Source of the DNA: Homalodisca vitripennis
Taxonomy: Eukaryota; Arthropoda; Insecta; Hemiptera; Cicadellidae
Length of the DNA stretch: 64,000 nucleotides
NCBI RefSeq assembly: GCF_021130785.1
Contig: NC_060215.1
Location: 67,460,501 to 67,524,500, forward strand
Direction of reading: 5' to 3'
Shown: in pieces, positions 1-11,799 of the stretch
Layout of the letters: each line of letters begins with the position of its first letter
Position numbering within the stretch: position 1 is the stretch's first letter
Program-made: the position numbers and the translations under genes
The notes under the pieces: model-generated
The model's input: only the letters and a program-made list of their open reading frames with translations
Told to the model about the DNA's origin: nothing
The model's database searches: none

Positions 1-84
1 GGCAGTGCGAAACAAAAAGATGAATCACGGCTTCGCATCAAGACCAACCCAACCCACCCCTGTCGGCCATTGTTGACCATTTTA
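1..84 (-). CDS. Possible 5' coding start running off the window edge
   Basis: Read on the minus strand, an ATG at about position 84 (context aaaATGG) opens a frame with no stop through to base 1, beginning MVNNGRQGWVG. The patch is clearly GC-richer than the AT-rich DNA to its right. Only about 28 codons are visible, so chance cannot be excluded, and no family is recognised. It could equally be a 5' untranslated or transposon patch. Confidence 0.15.
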
Positions 85-1300
85 TTTCACCACGAGTTTA
101 TTTTTTTTACCGATTTTCATAATTTCGGTCTCTATTTTTTCAGGTTGAAATACTCAACTGCATAAATACATATGAAATGACAAAAACATTATAAAACAAT
201 GTTATTTTGAACTATAATATCTATTGTTTATATATTGTCAAAAATTTTACAATGCAAGGTTTTACAATATTTGACGCACAACAATTATATTTTTTACTCA
301 ATTTTCAAAAATTATTGAGTGTATTTCTTTCAAACATTATGTGCTAACATTATATAACAAGTAAAAAAAAATTTTAAAAATGTTTTCATATTTTTTTTTA
401 CATTGCAAACCAGATTATTTTTTATGAGTAAATTCTTCAACGTGGGACTGTTAACAAAAAATGTCATAACTCAGTTCCTTCTCAAAGTATTTGAACATAT
501 GTTATATTTTATTTTAGCTAAACAAACATACGTACTAAGGGTATATTCAAAAATTACATAAACATAAAGTAAAGTGAACGTTTTTTAGCTTGTTTCTGAA
601 TTTTGTTACAAAATATTTTCATTTTTCAAAAGATTTTTTTTTTTGTAAGCTTATAATAAAATAATAGTTTATTTTGTTGTTGTTTACTTTTAGTGTTTTC
701 AAATAGCATGTATAATTTACAATATAAAACTGTTTCATATAAATATATAGTCACATTTGGAGGTAAAAAAAATGAAAAGCCCAAACCCTTGTACATTTTT
801 GTAAATTTTCGCTTTTGTAAAAAACAAATGGCAAAATTACAATTTTCGTTTAATAGAAATTGTTAATATATTTTCTAATTTAGCATAGAATTCTCTACAT
901 TTTATACATTTAACATTTTGACCTTACTGTAATATTTCAATACCTTACAGAGGTCCAAACTTGAAATTTTCATATAAAACTTTTTGCAATTTCTCGATAT
1001 TTTCATGAAAATATATACTAAACCAAAGAATATCAAAAGATTTATTCCTATTTCAAATAGTACAACTTCTGAGAAGAAAAACGATATATAACAATATATG
1101 TTTTCTTGATATTAAATATTTTTTACGAATTTTTTAAAAAACCCTTGCAACACGTCAAAAATGGACTGACGTTTTATCTTTGGTAACATGGACACACTTC
1201 TAGGGTTAAGAATCACATAAATCCAATAGAATCATAATTCAGTAGTTATCCTCTAGTAAAGTCATAGTTTTGCAACCAAAGATTTCTTTCTATGATTTCC
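85..1300. other. AT-rich noncoding stretch
   Basis: Homopolymer-rich AT DNA with stops in all frames. No repeat structure, gene or element was recognised. Confidence 0.5.
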
Positions 1301-1311
1301 AGACATAATAA

Positions 1312-1425
1312 ATGGTTGGAAAGAGTGTGCAAAGATATGCTAGCCAAGGGGGAAAGAAGCTTCAAGCTAATACCACCCTGGTTGAGGCAATTACTGACTA
1401 TATCCATCCAAAGTGGTTCTCTCAA
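1312..1425 (+). CDS. Candidate coding exon, unidentified
   Basis: The frame that opens with ATG at 1312 and closes at TAG 1429-1431 reads like real protein. It contains GGKKLQANTT followed by LVEAITDYIHPKWFSQ, with balanced composition unlike the surrounding AT-rich frames. A GT at 1426 directly follows CAA and would be a weak donor in phase 0, which matches the phase-0 start of the exon at 4993. Upstream there is a good acceptor at 1301-1302, but two in-frame stops lie between it and the ATG. The true exon start is therefore unclear, or this is a decayed copy with a frameshift. The family is not recognised. The longer frames on both strands here are shadows. Confidence 0.3.
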
Positions 1426-1431
1426 GTCTAG

Positions 1432-2540
1432 GTTATTAAAATCTTTTTTCTTTTGTTTTTCATTGTTCCATATCTGTTTATTTGTATCAAGATCCGGTTC
1501 AATTTTTTTACAGAAAATGTACAATTCCTTTTTTTAAACAACTTGAAGTCCCTTAGAAACTGTCTTTAAGACCATACTTAGTTGTGTTTTCAGTACTGGA
1601 TTTCAAACAATTAGAATGAAGGATAAATTTATAGTAATAAAAATCCAAATTTCAAATTACTAAATATTTTATTTATTAAATTAATTTTTCATTTCATGTG
1701 AATTTTGTTTCTTGTACAGTGTATAAGCATGTGGTGTTATAAAAGATGGTAGTTATAACTTGAAAAGTTTAAGTCGAATCAATTTAGAAGAACCAGTGGT
1801 TTAAAGTGTTGGACTTTGGACTTTTTATTAGTGCTTTGACCTTGTACTGTATCGACTCTCCCCCTCATTCTGTTTCATAAGATCTTTGCACACGCCAGTG
1901 GCCCATGAGGGTGAGCATAATAAGGCTAACAGGAGATTAGCCTCATTTTATTAAGACTACTACTCTCATTTTTAAAAGGAAGAACTAAATAGTAATTTCT
2001 TTGAACACATTTTAATTAGCCTAATAAACATTTTTCTAGCAGTTGGGTGTGTTGTTGTAATCTAAATAGTGAATCATATGAAAAAATGTTTAATATACCC
2101 TTTATGTTAAAAACTAAATTTTAAACAAATTGGTCTTATTAAATAAAATGTGCCACCCTCCAGCAATAAATTTGATAAAATACAAGATAAAAATGTAAAA
2201 TATGAGACACATTTTAATAACATTAATTTTTTGTATTACTTGTAGTTAATTACATTGCGTAATCTTGTGCACAAATGAGTATGATTACACATTTAAAGGA
2301 ATAGTAATTAGTCACTTTTAACAGTACTTTTTATTTGATAAGTTTTTATTGATTCTTCAAGACTCTCTTTTTGTTTCCTGGAAAATAATATTAACTTATA
2401 CGAAAAGAAACGCCCAATAAGTGGTGTATCATATTCAGGGGGTATGCCCCAAGGGAACAAACCTATTCCAAACTGATGGTAAAAAATATAATATCCTTTG
2501 TAAAGAGTGTACTAACGATTGGTAATAGTTTTTTTATTAC
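1432..2540. other. Noncoding; possible tRNA-derived SINE remnant inside
   Basis: Mostly AT-rich DNA. Around 1790-1960 a GC-richer patch has an A-box-like TGGTTTAAAGTG at about 1796 and, some 50 bp on, a B-box-like GTATCGACTC at about 1849. That order and spacing fit the head of a tRNA-derived SINE. The match is degenerate, and no tail or second copy was confirmed. Confidence 0.22.
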
Positions 2541-2615
2541 ATCAAACTGTACATTTTCATTACATATCAAACTGTACATTTTCATTACATATCAAACTGT
2601 ACATTTTAATTACAA
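2541..2615. repeat. Three tandem copies of a 25-bp unit
   Basis: The unit starting ATCAAACTGTACATTTTCAT repeats at 2541, 2566 and 2591. The first two copies are identical and the third has small changes near its end. This is a small local minisatellite with no coding sense. Confidence 0.9.
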
Positions 2616-4564
2616 ACTTACTCAAACAAATATGCAGCATTTAGAACAAGAAATTTGTACAGTTTACTTTGTTTAATAAAAGGCATGGCAAACAGGCGCA
2701 CATGTCAGGTTGTGATACTTAAATGCAGTATATTAGTATTCATGTTTTTGGTTCTTAAATTTTATTATTCAGTCCCTTTGTTGTTTATTAAAATCTCTAT
2801 ATTACATCAGATATTTTTAGGGATTAACGACTAGAATTAACGTTGATTTAAATATGTTTAAATCCATTGTCTTGTTAATGTACTATTGTTATTTTAAGAC
2901 TTGGCACCATTCAGTATATTCCTGTAATAACGATAAATAAATAATATTTTGATTCATTGATCCTTGATGCATTGGGTTTAGACATTTTTATTATATCTAC
3001 AAGAACCCAATAGAGAGAACATTGATATTGAAAACACGTTTCTATAAGTCTAGGAAAGTAAATATGCTAGTGTAGGTCACATTATCACTTGGTTGTTTGC
3101 AGACAGATTCTGTTACTATCTGCTCAAGTATATAACTAAATAAATGACGAGGATCAAGGAAACTATAACCTTTCAACCTAAAACATGCTATAATTTTCCA
3201 TGTCATATAATTCCCCATAAAAGACCACCAATTTGCATGTTCACTGCATATTTGTAAATTTGATGATCAAAACATGAATAAACATTATAACATTTTATTT
3301 GAATTAGATTAATAGTTATACAAATTTATTGTGTTGTAACTTTAACTGTTTTTGAATTATAATGTTGAAATATAAACTTAAATAGATGTGCTAACTCAGT
3401 AAAGCGTGTAAAAATAGACATATACCACAAAATTTCAATTACAGTTAATGAAACATGATGTCTCACAAAGATAAATTAAATTATAAGCCTCATTTTATTT
3501 TCATACTATATCAAACCATAAACAAAGAATTTATGGATCCATTAGACATAACAAACTCAAGATATGTATATAATTAAAATTGTAAAAAAAATCAAACATG
3601 TAGACCACATTACAATAAATACTGGAACCATTGTAATGCAATAAATACATTCAAGTTATCATTCATTATTCACTGGTAAATAAAGACTTATGGCTAAAAT
3701 GTCTCTGGCAATGAACAAAAAAAATTCAAAGATAACAAAATTTAAAACATGCCATTTAAAAAATGTTGCAGTTCAGTAACTGAAATTATTAGTGAGGACA
3801 AATGTATACGATTTCACCAGCCCTATTTGCACTTACCAACTTCTACTAGTATTAAAAAGCTAATTTAGGCAAATTAATCGAGTAAATAAGTCTTTTAACA
3901 GTTATGATTTAAGTTCATAACATTGGATAAATACCAAAACAAAATGCAGATGTTTATAAACTCCAATTTGAGCTGAATTAGGTCTTTTGGAAATATACAA
4001 AATTTATAAAATGTGAGTTAAAATTTAAAAAATACTGAAAATACATAGAGAAATTTTCAGAGAAGAACTCTATATAATGTTAGTAGAGAGTTGTTAAAGA
4101 ATATTTTCAAACACTTGGTGTCATGGTAGTAAGCAGATTAATGAAGAAATAAAGATAAAATTTGGAAGAAAGCAGGGAAATTATATAAAATTATAAAAAT
4201 CAACAAGATGTTGAGATATATGATTGAAGATAGATCTGTTATCATCACTAATGTGGTTAAAAACTGAAAATATCAATATAAAATCGTTCAATATGTAGTT
4301 TTAGTCTTGATTTATAAATGATTTGACTGCATTTAATATATAGTTTAATGCCATTATGAAATAAAAATTAGAATTTATTTTGAGAATTTTTTTACTGCTT
4401 TAAGGACTTTATTTATTCTATTTACAAATTGTTGTGTTTGAATAATGTGTAGAAGAAAAAGAGTGCCTTATCATGGTGCAACATCTGCCCTTGCGTAGCT
4501 ACTCGTATAATGCACTGAAAGTGTTTTTGTCATACATGTTATACCGTTATCCCCTATAACACTT
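2616..4564. other. AT-rich noncoding stretch
   Basis: No convincing gene. At about 2925-2975 a run of AATAAATAA with GATTCATTGATC resembles the tail of a non-LTR element but is too weak to call. The rest looks like intron or intergenic DNA. Confidence 0.4.
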
Positions 4565-4728
4565 ATCTCAAACACTTCCACACCTCTGTTTTGTTTCATA
4601 CCTAATGAGTGCATTAAAATTAGACAACAAATTGTATTTGTAATTCTGTTGTATTGAAGACGTCAAATAGCTTTAAAGCTCTCATTGAAGCATGTTTTGT
4701 GGATTTCAATACTACATATTTAGTTTTT
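4565..4728 (+). repeat. Diverged upstream copy of the 3' flank of the 4993-5190 exon
   Basis: This stretch aligns by eye, in order, with 5226-5383 just after the stop codon of the terminal exon. Shared blocks include CTCAAACA-TTCCACA-CTGTTTT, AATTGTATTT, TCTCATTGAAGCAT and ATTTAGTTTTT. The two are old duplicates, with many substitutions and small indels. The coding part has no clear partner here, so only the 3'-flanking DNA seems to have been copied, or the coding part has decayed. Confidence 0.6.
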
Positions 4729-4992
4729 TTCAGGATGAACCAATTGAAAGACTAAGTCTTTTTAGAGGAAATAGCATGTTTTCAGTGACTTTGGATCTGG
4801 AAATCCAGATTGCGAACTTTGCACTTTTTATTACTACTGTTGAACTTTTACTATACTGACTTATAATGTATATTCTTTAACATTTCTTGCGAGTATTCAT
4901 GGATACTCTCGGTCATTTAAATTGGAAAGTTAAATATTTAAACTATTGTATGTAAACAGTAGTACATTTAACACATACATTGTGCATTTCAG

Positions 4993-5190
4993 GACTTGAA
5001 AAAGTGGGTGAAAGATAAGAAAGAAGTGGAAGTGGTTGATATGATCTTGAAGATTAAGTGTAAGCTGGAGAAATGTGATGCTGAAGATATGCCTCTGGGG
5101 GAAGAAACTCGCAGACAGTTACAGTGCCGTCTGCAGGACATTGTGTGTACCTTGCCAGAAGACTTGCGAACAGTTCTCTCCTACAGCTGA
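4993..5190 (+). CDS. Terminal coding exon of an unidentified gene
   Basis: A good acceptor (TGCATTTCAG, AG at 4991-4992) opens 65 codons in phase 0, closed by TGA at 5188-5190. The peptide begins DLKKWVKDKKEVEVVDMI, is rich in Lys, Glu, Leu and Cys, and ends LPEDLRTVLSYS. It is likely helical and charged, with no membrane segment or zinc motif. Codon use and composition are clearly unlike the flanking DNA. A poly(A) signal AATAAA lies at 5427-5432. I do not recognise the family. Upstream exons should be on the plus strand; 1312-1425 is one in-phase candidate. Confidence 0.5.
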   Translation, partial: DLKKWVKDKKEVEVVDMILKIKCKLEKCDAEDMPLGEETRRQLQCRLQDIVCTLPEDLRTVLSYS

Positions 5191-5225
5191 TACCAACATT
5201 TTCTCCTTCCTTTATTCTCTTTCAT

Positions 5226-5383
5226 GCTTCTCTCAAACATTTCCACATCTGTTTTAGTTTATATTTACTGAGGTCGGTTAAATTAGCCAATGAATTGTAT
5301 TTATAGTTTTATTCTTTATGACTTCAGATAGCTAGAATAGTCTCATTGAAGCATTGTTGTTTGTTACACTCTTACTTATTTAG
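5226..5383 (+). repeat. Downstream copy of the duplicated 3' flank
   Basis: Partner of 4565-4728. It lies in what should be the 3' untranslated region of the exon ending at 5190. Shared blocks in the same order show a direct, diverged duplication with an offset of about 660 bp. Confidence 0.6.
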
Positions 5384-5439
5384 TTTTTATATTCCAAAAT
5401 TTTAATTTTAATAATTTACATTAGTAATAAATTATTATT

Positions 5440-8400
5440 ACCATTACTATCTAATAATGATAGTAAATAATAAAAAATATAGATGAGGCATTATTAGATG
5501 TGGTGGAATGTCCAGAACAACAGAATTTTTTATCTCTGTATCGTTGTGGTGCACGTGTGCTAAATTTTGTAATATTGAAAGCTTTTCTTTTTTCTCAAGA
5601 TAAACTGTATTGTTTGGATGGTAGAATTTAAAATATAAATTGGTTCCAAAAAAAAATTCAAATATATTTATTATCATAAAGTTATTGTAGAAATAAAGTT
5701 GACTGGTTTCTCTCACAACATAGTACATGAAAAAATACTCTAATAATAGTTAATTTTTAGTTTTTTTTTTGAAAAATTATTTCAAACATTAAGTTTATTT
5801 AAAAGTTTAAAGGATTGATGGTATGTATCAGTGGTTATTGGTAACCAGTGAACCAGTGGTTTACTGTGAAATCAATTTCTCTTTGGGCTTTCAGGCTCCT
5901 ACTGAACATTAGGTCTTAGCACTTGGGACTGTTATCAATTGTAACGATATGAGCATCATTTATTTTTAACTAGGTCCTCAGACCTCCAAGACAGTATGTC
6001 TATCCCAGGTGGTGTTTCCATTGTCAATTGCCATAAGTGCTCTATCACACACTCACCTTAAACGAAGGGAATTTGGATACAATCCGATAAGTGTGCATAT
6101 GGATTGTATCTCTTACCTCATTTTGAGGATCTGTTTAAATTTTAAACACCAGATTGGCTAGAGTGTATGCAATGTTGATAGCCTTATTTCTTGATTGCCA
6201 TCCTTGTACAAGAGCAACTTCTGTAGTATGATGTGTTTTCAAAAAGAAACTGAACTGTTGAAATAGTGTGCTAACTGACTACAGGTGCTGTGACTGTTAG
6301 TTGTCAAACTACAGCGACTGAAGTGTGCACATGAAAGAACTTAAAGAACAACGTGTTTGAAATTTTACTATGAACTTGTCACAACTGTGGTGGAGATAAT
6401 TTAATTGCATAACAAAGCATAGGGGAGGAACTAAGCCAGTGAACAAAGTTTATGTTAAACAACTTACTTAAAGTTATTCCGTGAAATATTTTAATATCAT
6501 CAGTTTTCCATTGGATTTATTCATTGTTATTTACATTTTGTTTGCTTAGCCTACCATCCAAACAAGAACCTTTAATAATAATTATTATAATAGAAGCCAT
6601 AGTTTTTATAATGTGAAAAATATATTCATATCATCATTGCTTCAGTACATTAAATACACCACATCTAACAAAAGTACAGTTATGATATTTTAATTAAAAC
6701 TATTATAGTGCAATTTATGGAAACATGTATTGAGTTTAATAACCTTGTAAAACATAGTAGTTTTTCTTTATAAGCTTTGATTTACCTCACTTTTATAGTT
6801 CCTTAGTTTTTAATTAGTCATTTATTGTTTTATTTTCCTTTACTGTTAATATAGTTCTTGATAAAACCTTCTTTTGTCGAATACAACTTTTAGTTGTTTA
6901 GTTTGTATTTTTATTGGGAGCACTAATCAATCAAAAAAATATTTGTACTTTTAACAAAACAGTCAAATTAATAGCTTGTTTTCATTGGTTGCTAAGCTTA
7001 GTTAAGGTCCATACTGCGTGCAGTATTTCAAAAAGACTTCTATGAATGAATTTTTTACTTACGTTAACTATTGGTTAAATTATAATTTATTTAGATACTA
7101 CACGTAACAGTTATAATAATTTTGGATAAGTGTTACTAGTTTACTTTGCAAATAGATATTATATTCCAATTTATGAAAACCAATAATAAAATTACTATTT
7201 TAAAAATAACGTCCTCTTTAGATTGTCTATAAAAACTATTTTGTTGCATTAAAAGAACCAGTACAAAGTGACAGATATCTGTAAAAATGTAAAAATAATT
7301 AAAATAAGTTAATAGGTTAATGCTCAATAATTTTTTTTATTTGACTTTTTATTGGTTAGTATTGAATACAGTGTGTTACATGTAGGTATTCATATACAAT
7401 GTGTTTATAAGTATTAACTTACCACAGCGAAGAGCACGTTCAAAAGTTATGACGATTTAAAATTTGTCACCATTTCATAATAATGTTACTGAAGTAATTT
7501 TTAAAAATTTGTAAAATTTTCTTCAATTAGACTGATATTGAACACCATGTGTTACACACTGCAAAAGGCTTTTAGGTATTCATGATGGCCTATAACTACA
7601 TTATACAGAATAGGACTGATATAATGTATATGAATGCTGCCTTCTGGAATTAAAATAGTCTGAAAAATCAAAAGTACTAATAGTGTTACTTCCAGCACTG
7701 ACAAATAAGTTAAAAATACACTCTAATTTGTACAAAAATGGATCTTTCCCTCAATGTATGGAGATACATTCAAACCGTTGTTTATAAGTGTTTCATGAAT
7801 ACCTTAACTCGTAAATATTTTAGAATAAACTCTTTTTAACAGTTAGAGGGGATTTGTGATATGTAGGTTACTGTACATATGTAGTGTAAAAGTCCAATGA
7901 TAATTAGTAAATAATATTATTCAAACATGTCATAGTAGATAGTGATTTTTCTCACAATCCTCCCTATGTTTTGTATTTTGTTATTTATTTATTTAATTTG
8001 TTGTTTAGTTTGTTCTAGTTTACCTTTATACAAATTTAAAATTAATAAAAAAAATGTTATATTTTGTTTACAGTTAGTTATGAGCTTTGTCTTTTGATTC
8101 AGCTTTAGATAATTATGGAAGCCATATAATATAGACAATATGGTTTTTAAAGACAAGATGAGAGCAAATTAAATATTTCAAGAAAACTCAAAGAAAGGAG
8201 AAGACATGGTAGTAGAATATGTCAAATTCAGATTTGTAGAACTAAACATGGAAGTGTTAAAACATTTTATTTTATAACTTATTTAACAATTTGAGTGCAG
8301 GATTATCTCTATCCACATATAAGCTGTTCATAGATGGTCTCATACACAAATACAATTGATTGAAACCTGTATTACATGGAGAGGCTTGATATAGGAATGT

Positions 8401-8750
8401 TTATTGGAAAATTTATTTTTTTAATCATGTACACAGTTTACTATGTAATGATTGATTGCATTAAACATAAATAAATCTGGTACAATATGCAAACAAAAAT
8501 CATCAAATTCTGAAGACACAGTATATTCCAGATTCTAAATATTTTTATATTTAAAATCCAAGTAAGGTCATGAGAAAACGTTGAATTATGCTCACATTAA
8601 ACAACAATCTGCACTCAAGTTTTGCTTAACAGTTGGGGTAAAGAAGGTGGTGTTTCTAGTGCCAAAGTTATGATTATTGATAATCTCTTTTATGTCTTGA
8701 ACAATACAGGTATTAAATACTCAGTACTGAAATAGCTATTGTTATATATA
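5440..8750. other. AT-rich noncoding stretch
   Basis: No exon or element could be supported. Small features only: CCAGTG-rich DNA at 5840-5870, and a short diverged direct repeat (TATTGAA-ACA-TGTGTTACA ... AGGTATTCAT) at about 7360 and 7540. Confidence 0.4.
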
Positions 8751-9012
8751 CCGTAGTAATACAAGGATTGTTCAAAAAGTATTTGACTTCTGGATATTCC
8801 TTATTTATTAAGCTTACAATTTCTAAAAACAAAAGAAATCATACTTTCTCATTACCTGTATAATATCACATGAGCCTGGTCCGATCCCCATCACCTAGCT
8901 GCTATTTTATGTATTGGAGATACAATGTTACATTAACTAAAGGCAGCTTATCTGATTTGTCAGCCTTTAAGTGCTGAGTTTTCAATGGTGCTGTCACCTG
9001 GTACTGCTGGGG

Positions 9013-9129
9013 TTATTTGCAGCGCACAGATCTGCTCCTCAGCATAAATGTAGTGTGTTTCTCGTCCACATAATCAACTTCAGCAACATCTTCATTTATC
9101 AAACTGCCACCAGAGTCTCCTGATTCGTC
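9013..9129 (-). pseudogene. Acidic frame fragment, perhaps a transposase N-terminus
   Basis: On the minus strand a 38-codon frame reads DESGDSGGSLINEDVAEVDY and then VDEKHTTF, ending at TAA. Two in-frame stops directly precede it, and a further acidic stretch (DGDWDGDS) lies upstream in another frame. Acidic, Ser/Asp-rich N-termini like this are common in piggyBac-type transposases, but no catalytic region is visible. It lies inside the mariner-like bracket. Confidence 0.2.
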
Positions 9130-9589
9130 TTATTAGATTGCGGTTAATAAATTGAGTCTCCATCCCAATCACCATCATTCTAAGAAAAGTTACACACTGC
9201 TGAATGCCTAACTCACAACAATGGATCTGAAGAAATCTAAAATTGATAAAACGTCCTTATCAATATTACAAATAATTCCTTCCATACCAAATGAACCATA
9301 ATCAAAATAGTAAATAAAAAAAATACAGTAGCAACTTCAAAAACACAATTAAGAAAACTAGAAAAAATATCATTCTGTTTCTAAAGTCCAGGTAAAACTT
9401 CACCATATGCATTTGTGATAGTTCCTCAGTTGATCTTCACAGTGTAGTAGCAATTAACAGCACTACTTTGGATTTGTAATAGTTCAAATAAACACTAGTA
9501 GAGACCAATGTGTATCATCTTATAGTTGCCAGGCTTCTTGTAGCGAAACAGCCGTTAGGCATGTGATAACACAGTATTTAGTTTCATTG

Positions 9590-9656
9590 TAGTGACGCTA
9601 TTCTTTGTACCTTGTACATATTACAGAATAAAGTAGTTTGACTATGACTATGACTA
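9590..9656 (+). mobile_element. 3' end of a non-LTR element with a TGACTA tail
   Basis: A poly(A) signal AATAAA (9627-9632) is followed within a few bases by three copies of TGACTA (9639-9656), where the element stops. Short tandem tails instead of poly(A) are usual for several LINE clades. The length upstream and the clade are unknown. Confidence 0.45.
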
Positions 9657-9724
9657 ACACGGTTGTGGCAGTTGGAACGCAAAGTGGATTGCCTTCATCA
9701 AACAAAGATTAAATGAAAAATTCT

Positions 9725-9790
9725 TTTTACAGGCAAAGTTAGGGCCACATGGCTCTTTCTTACACTTAACCTGTGACAACAACAAATTAA
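9725..9790 (-). mobile_element. Dispersed repeat 3' end, copy 1
   Basis: Matches 13713-13760 block by block: AGGCAAA-TTAGG-CCA-ATGG, then CTTTCTTACA-TTAAC. In copy 2 this sequence is preceded on the minus strand by AATAAA and a TTTC tail, so the family appears to be the 3' end of a minus-strand non-LTR or SINE element. This copy is more decayed. Confidence 0.45.
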
Positions 9791-10404
9791 CAAATTATGT
9801 ATTACCTTATGAATAAAAGAATCAAACAAATTGTTACATTTAAAGAACATGAAATTACTATAATATTTTAGCATGTAAATTGAAAAATTAACAAACTTAT
9901 AAAACTAAATACGTCTGTGAATGTGAAAAACATATTAAATAAAATTATATTTTAAATTAACACGTAAAACTAAATTAGTTCTTATAACTAATTTCCTACT
10001 AAATCCTAACTTTAATATTCATGCAGTCTCACATGCATCCCTCTGCCACAGCATCTGAGTCCAGACTTGCCTCAGCTAACTGCTTAAGATACATGTCCTT
10101 CAGTATCTTTCATATGTTCTTCTTTCGTGTTAACACGGGCTGGCAATTAAGGGGTTAAGGTTCTGACTAGCTTAATACAATATTCATGACAAAGTCCAAA
10201 ATGTTCTAAAGATTTGAAATGACAGGATAATTACATTGGTATTCCATTTTGGTACATTATATTCCTGCTCATGCATTGTAATGGATCAATTAATATGCTA
10301 AAATTATTGTAATGTTTAAGTAAAAAGGCAAAAAGATAGTGAAATGAAATAATAATTTTTAATTTGAATTATTGTAATTTAACCAGTAACTTCACATAGC
10401 TGAA

Positions 10405-11165
10405 TAAATGAATAAATGATTTATTTCCATCAGCATCATACAACAGAAATTGCAAATACAAAACCTGGAAATTGACTGGCCACGTAACCAGTAGTGTGGC
10501 CAGTTTTTATAAGGCAAAGATAAAAATACAATAATATTTTTTTTTCAGTCTAGCACATAAAGTTTAAATATTCAAGAAAGACACTCTCTGCAATGTTTAT
10601 GCTTTCAAACTCTAAACTAGACTACTTAAATATTGTAATAACTATTCAATAATTAGAACTGTGAAAAGGTTTTTCAAATGTGCGTTAACATTAATTTATG
10701 ACATATATTGTATGCTATGGAAATAATTAAACTATATTAACTAATTACAAGATTCAAAAATTCTACATCTTGTTTAGTCATTAGCCAACTTTTCAACAGT
10801 GAACAAAATTCCCTAAGTCTAATGCTCTGTCTTATATAATAAGGGACTTGATTAAAATATTTAGGTGCAAGGTAACTATAGAAATGCCTAAAAATGGATT
10901 TGTTTACTTTAATTAGTCTAGCATTACCTGCAGAACAGCTCCTAGTATTATAGTGACATATTAAATTATTTTCTTTATTGCCACTTCTCCTGTAGAACAG
11001 ACTTAATACTTTAAACACGAAAATATGACAGAAAGGTAGTATATTTAACGTTTGGTATAATGCAAAGGAGGTTTCCCTTTTCTGCTTTTTTAAAATAATA
11101 CGTAAAAAATAATTTTGAGAGATTCGTAATTTATCGATCAGAGTTTTAAATGTGCCTCCAAACTG
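10405..11165 (-). mobile_element. LINE 3' fragment: C-terminus of a reverse-transcriptase protein
   Basis: The minus-strand frame is open from about 11165 down to TAA at 10737. It reads GGTFKTLIDKLRISQN, then LRIIL, then LYQTLNILP, then HYNTRS, then FRHFYSYLAPKYFNQVP and LLKSWL. This is the typical order of the region after the catalytic core in CR1/L2/Jockey-group LINEs: the QN-RII block, the ILP block, the YNTR block, and the 'gPK-yN-lP' block before the C-terminal helix. A stop codon directly precedes the frame, so the catalytic domain is missing. The 3' untranslated part ends near 10405-10425 in ATTTATTCATTTATTC (minus strand). It is 5'-truncated and sits inside the mariner-like bracket. 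Confidence 0.75.
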
Positions 11166-11760
11166 ACCTCAGACCCTTGAGTAATAGGCTTCGCTAACGC
11201 TCAGCCAATGACCTTATAACTAAGGTCAGATCTCCCATGGACTGTGTTATTATCAGGCAGTTCACTAGGCTTTTTTCAGCACAGATAGTATGTCAACATT
11301 CTTCAGGCTATTAAATATCTCTAAGTGTATCTCATTCCACATCTTAGCCAGGACACAGATATTCCTTGATATACCAACTAGACTTCACACAAGGAAACCA
11401 GGATAGTCCCAATAAAGTAAATGAAACAACACAATTCTGCTGCTTTATCAGATGGTTTATAATTAATGACAGAAGATGTAAAATATCTCAATTTTATTTG
11501 AGTCTAGTCGAGGTATATCATTGATAGATGAAAACTTGCGGTTGAAATAGAGAATCTTCTTGAGTCTTTGTTGGCGCTTTCTCTGCCCCGGTAATTGTGC
11601 CTGCAACACACCATAGATCAATCCGAGTAGCGGCTGACAGCAATCCATCCCCCACTATAACAGAATTGTCTCTTTTTATTAAAAACTTACACAAAGTTTC
11701 ATCTTTAGAGAAAATTTGTATCTTTTGGCATCTGGGTCTCATTATCCTGTTTGAGTTCAT
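11166..11760. other. Unassigned DNA inside the bracket
   Basis: Two overlapping minus-strand frames lie at 11463-11648 and 11518-11760, including VGDGLLSAATRIDLWCVAGT. They are GC-richer than their surroundings but match no family I recognise. They sit just inside the right mariner-like end and may be decayed element DNA. Confidence 0.2.
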
Positions 11761-11799
11761 GGAAGATACTTTTTGGCCAATCCTTGTATCGCTGTGAAA

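Larger units (their letters stand above)
8762..11786. mobile_element. Mariner-like inverted ends bracketing a nested 3.0-kb block
   Basis: The left end (8762-8782) begins CAAGGATTGTTCAAAAAG. The right end, read on the minus strand from 11786 inward, begins CAAGGATTGGCCAAAAAG. They agree at 19 of the first 21 bases, point towards each other, and each is flanked outside by TA (8760-8761 and 11787-11788). TA target sites and a terminus with a CAAAAAGTAT block fit the Tc1/mariner superfamily. No mariner transposase was recognised inside. The block is larger than an ordinary mariner because other repeats sit in it: LINE tails near 9.65 and 9.75 kb and a LINE fragment at 10.4-11.2 kb. Two unrelated solo ends are the main alternative. 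Confidence 0.5.

Noticed and set aside
2430..2480. GGMPQG-like peptide resembling reverse-transcriptase motif B
   Set aside because: Only a handful of residues match and no other motif is nearby.
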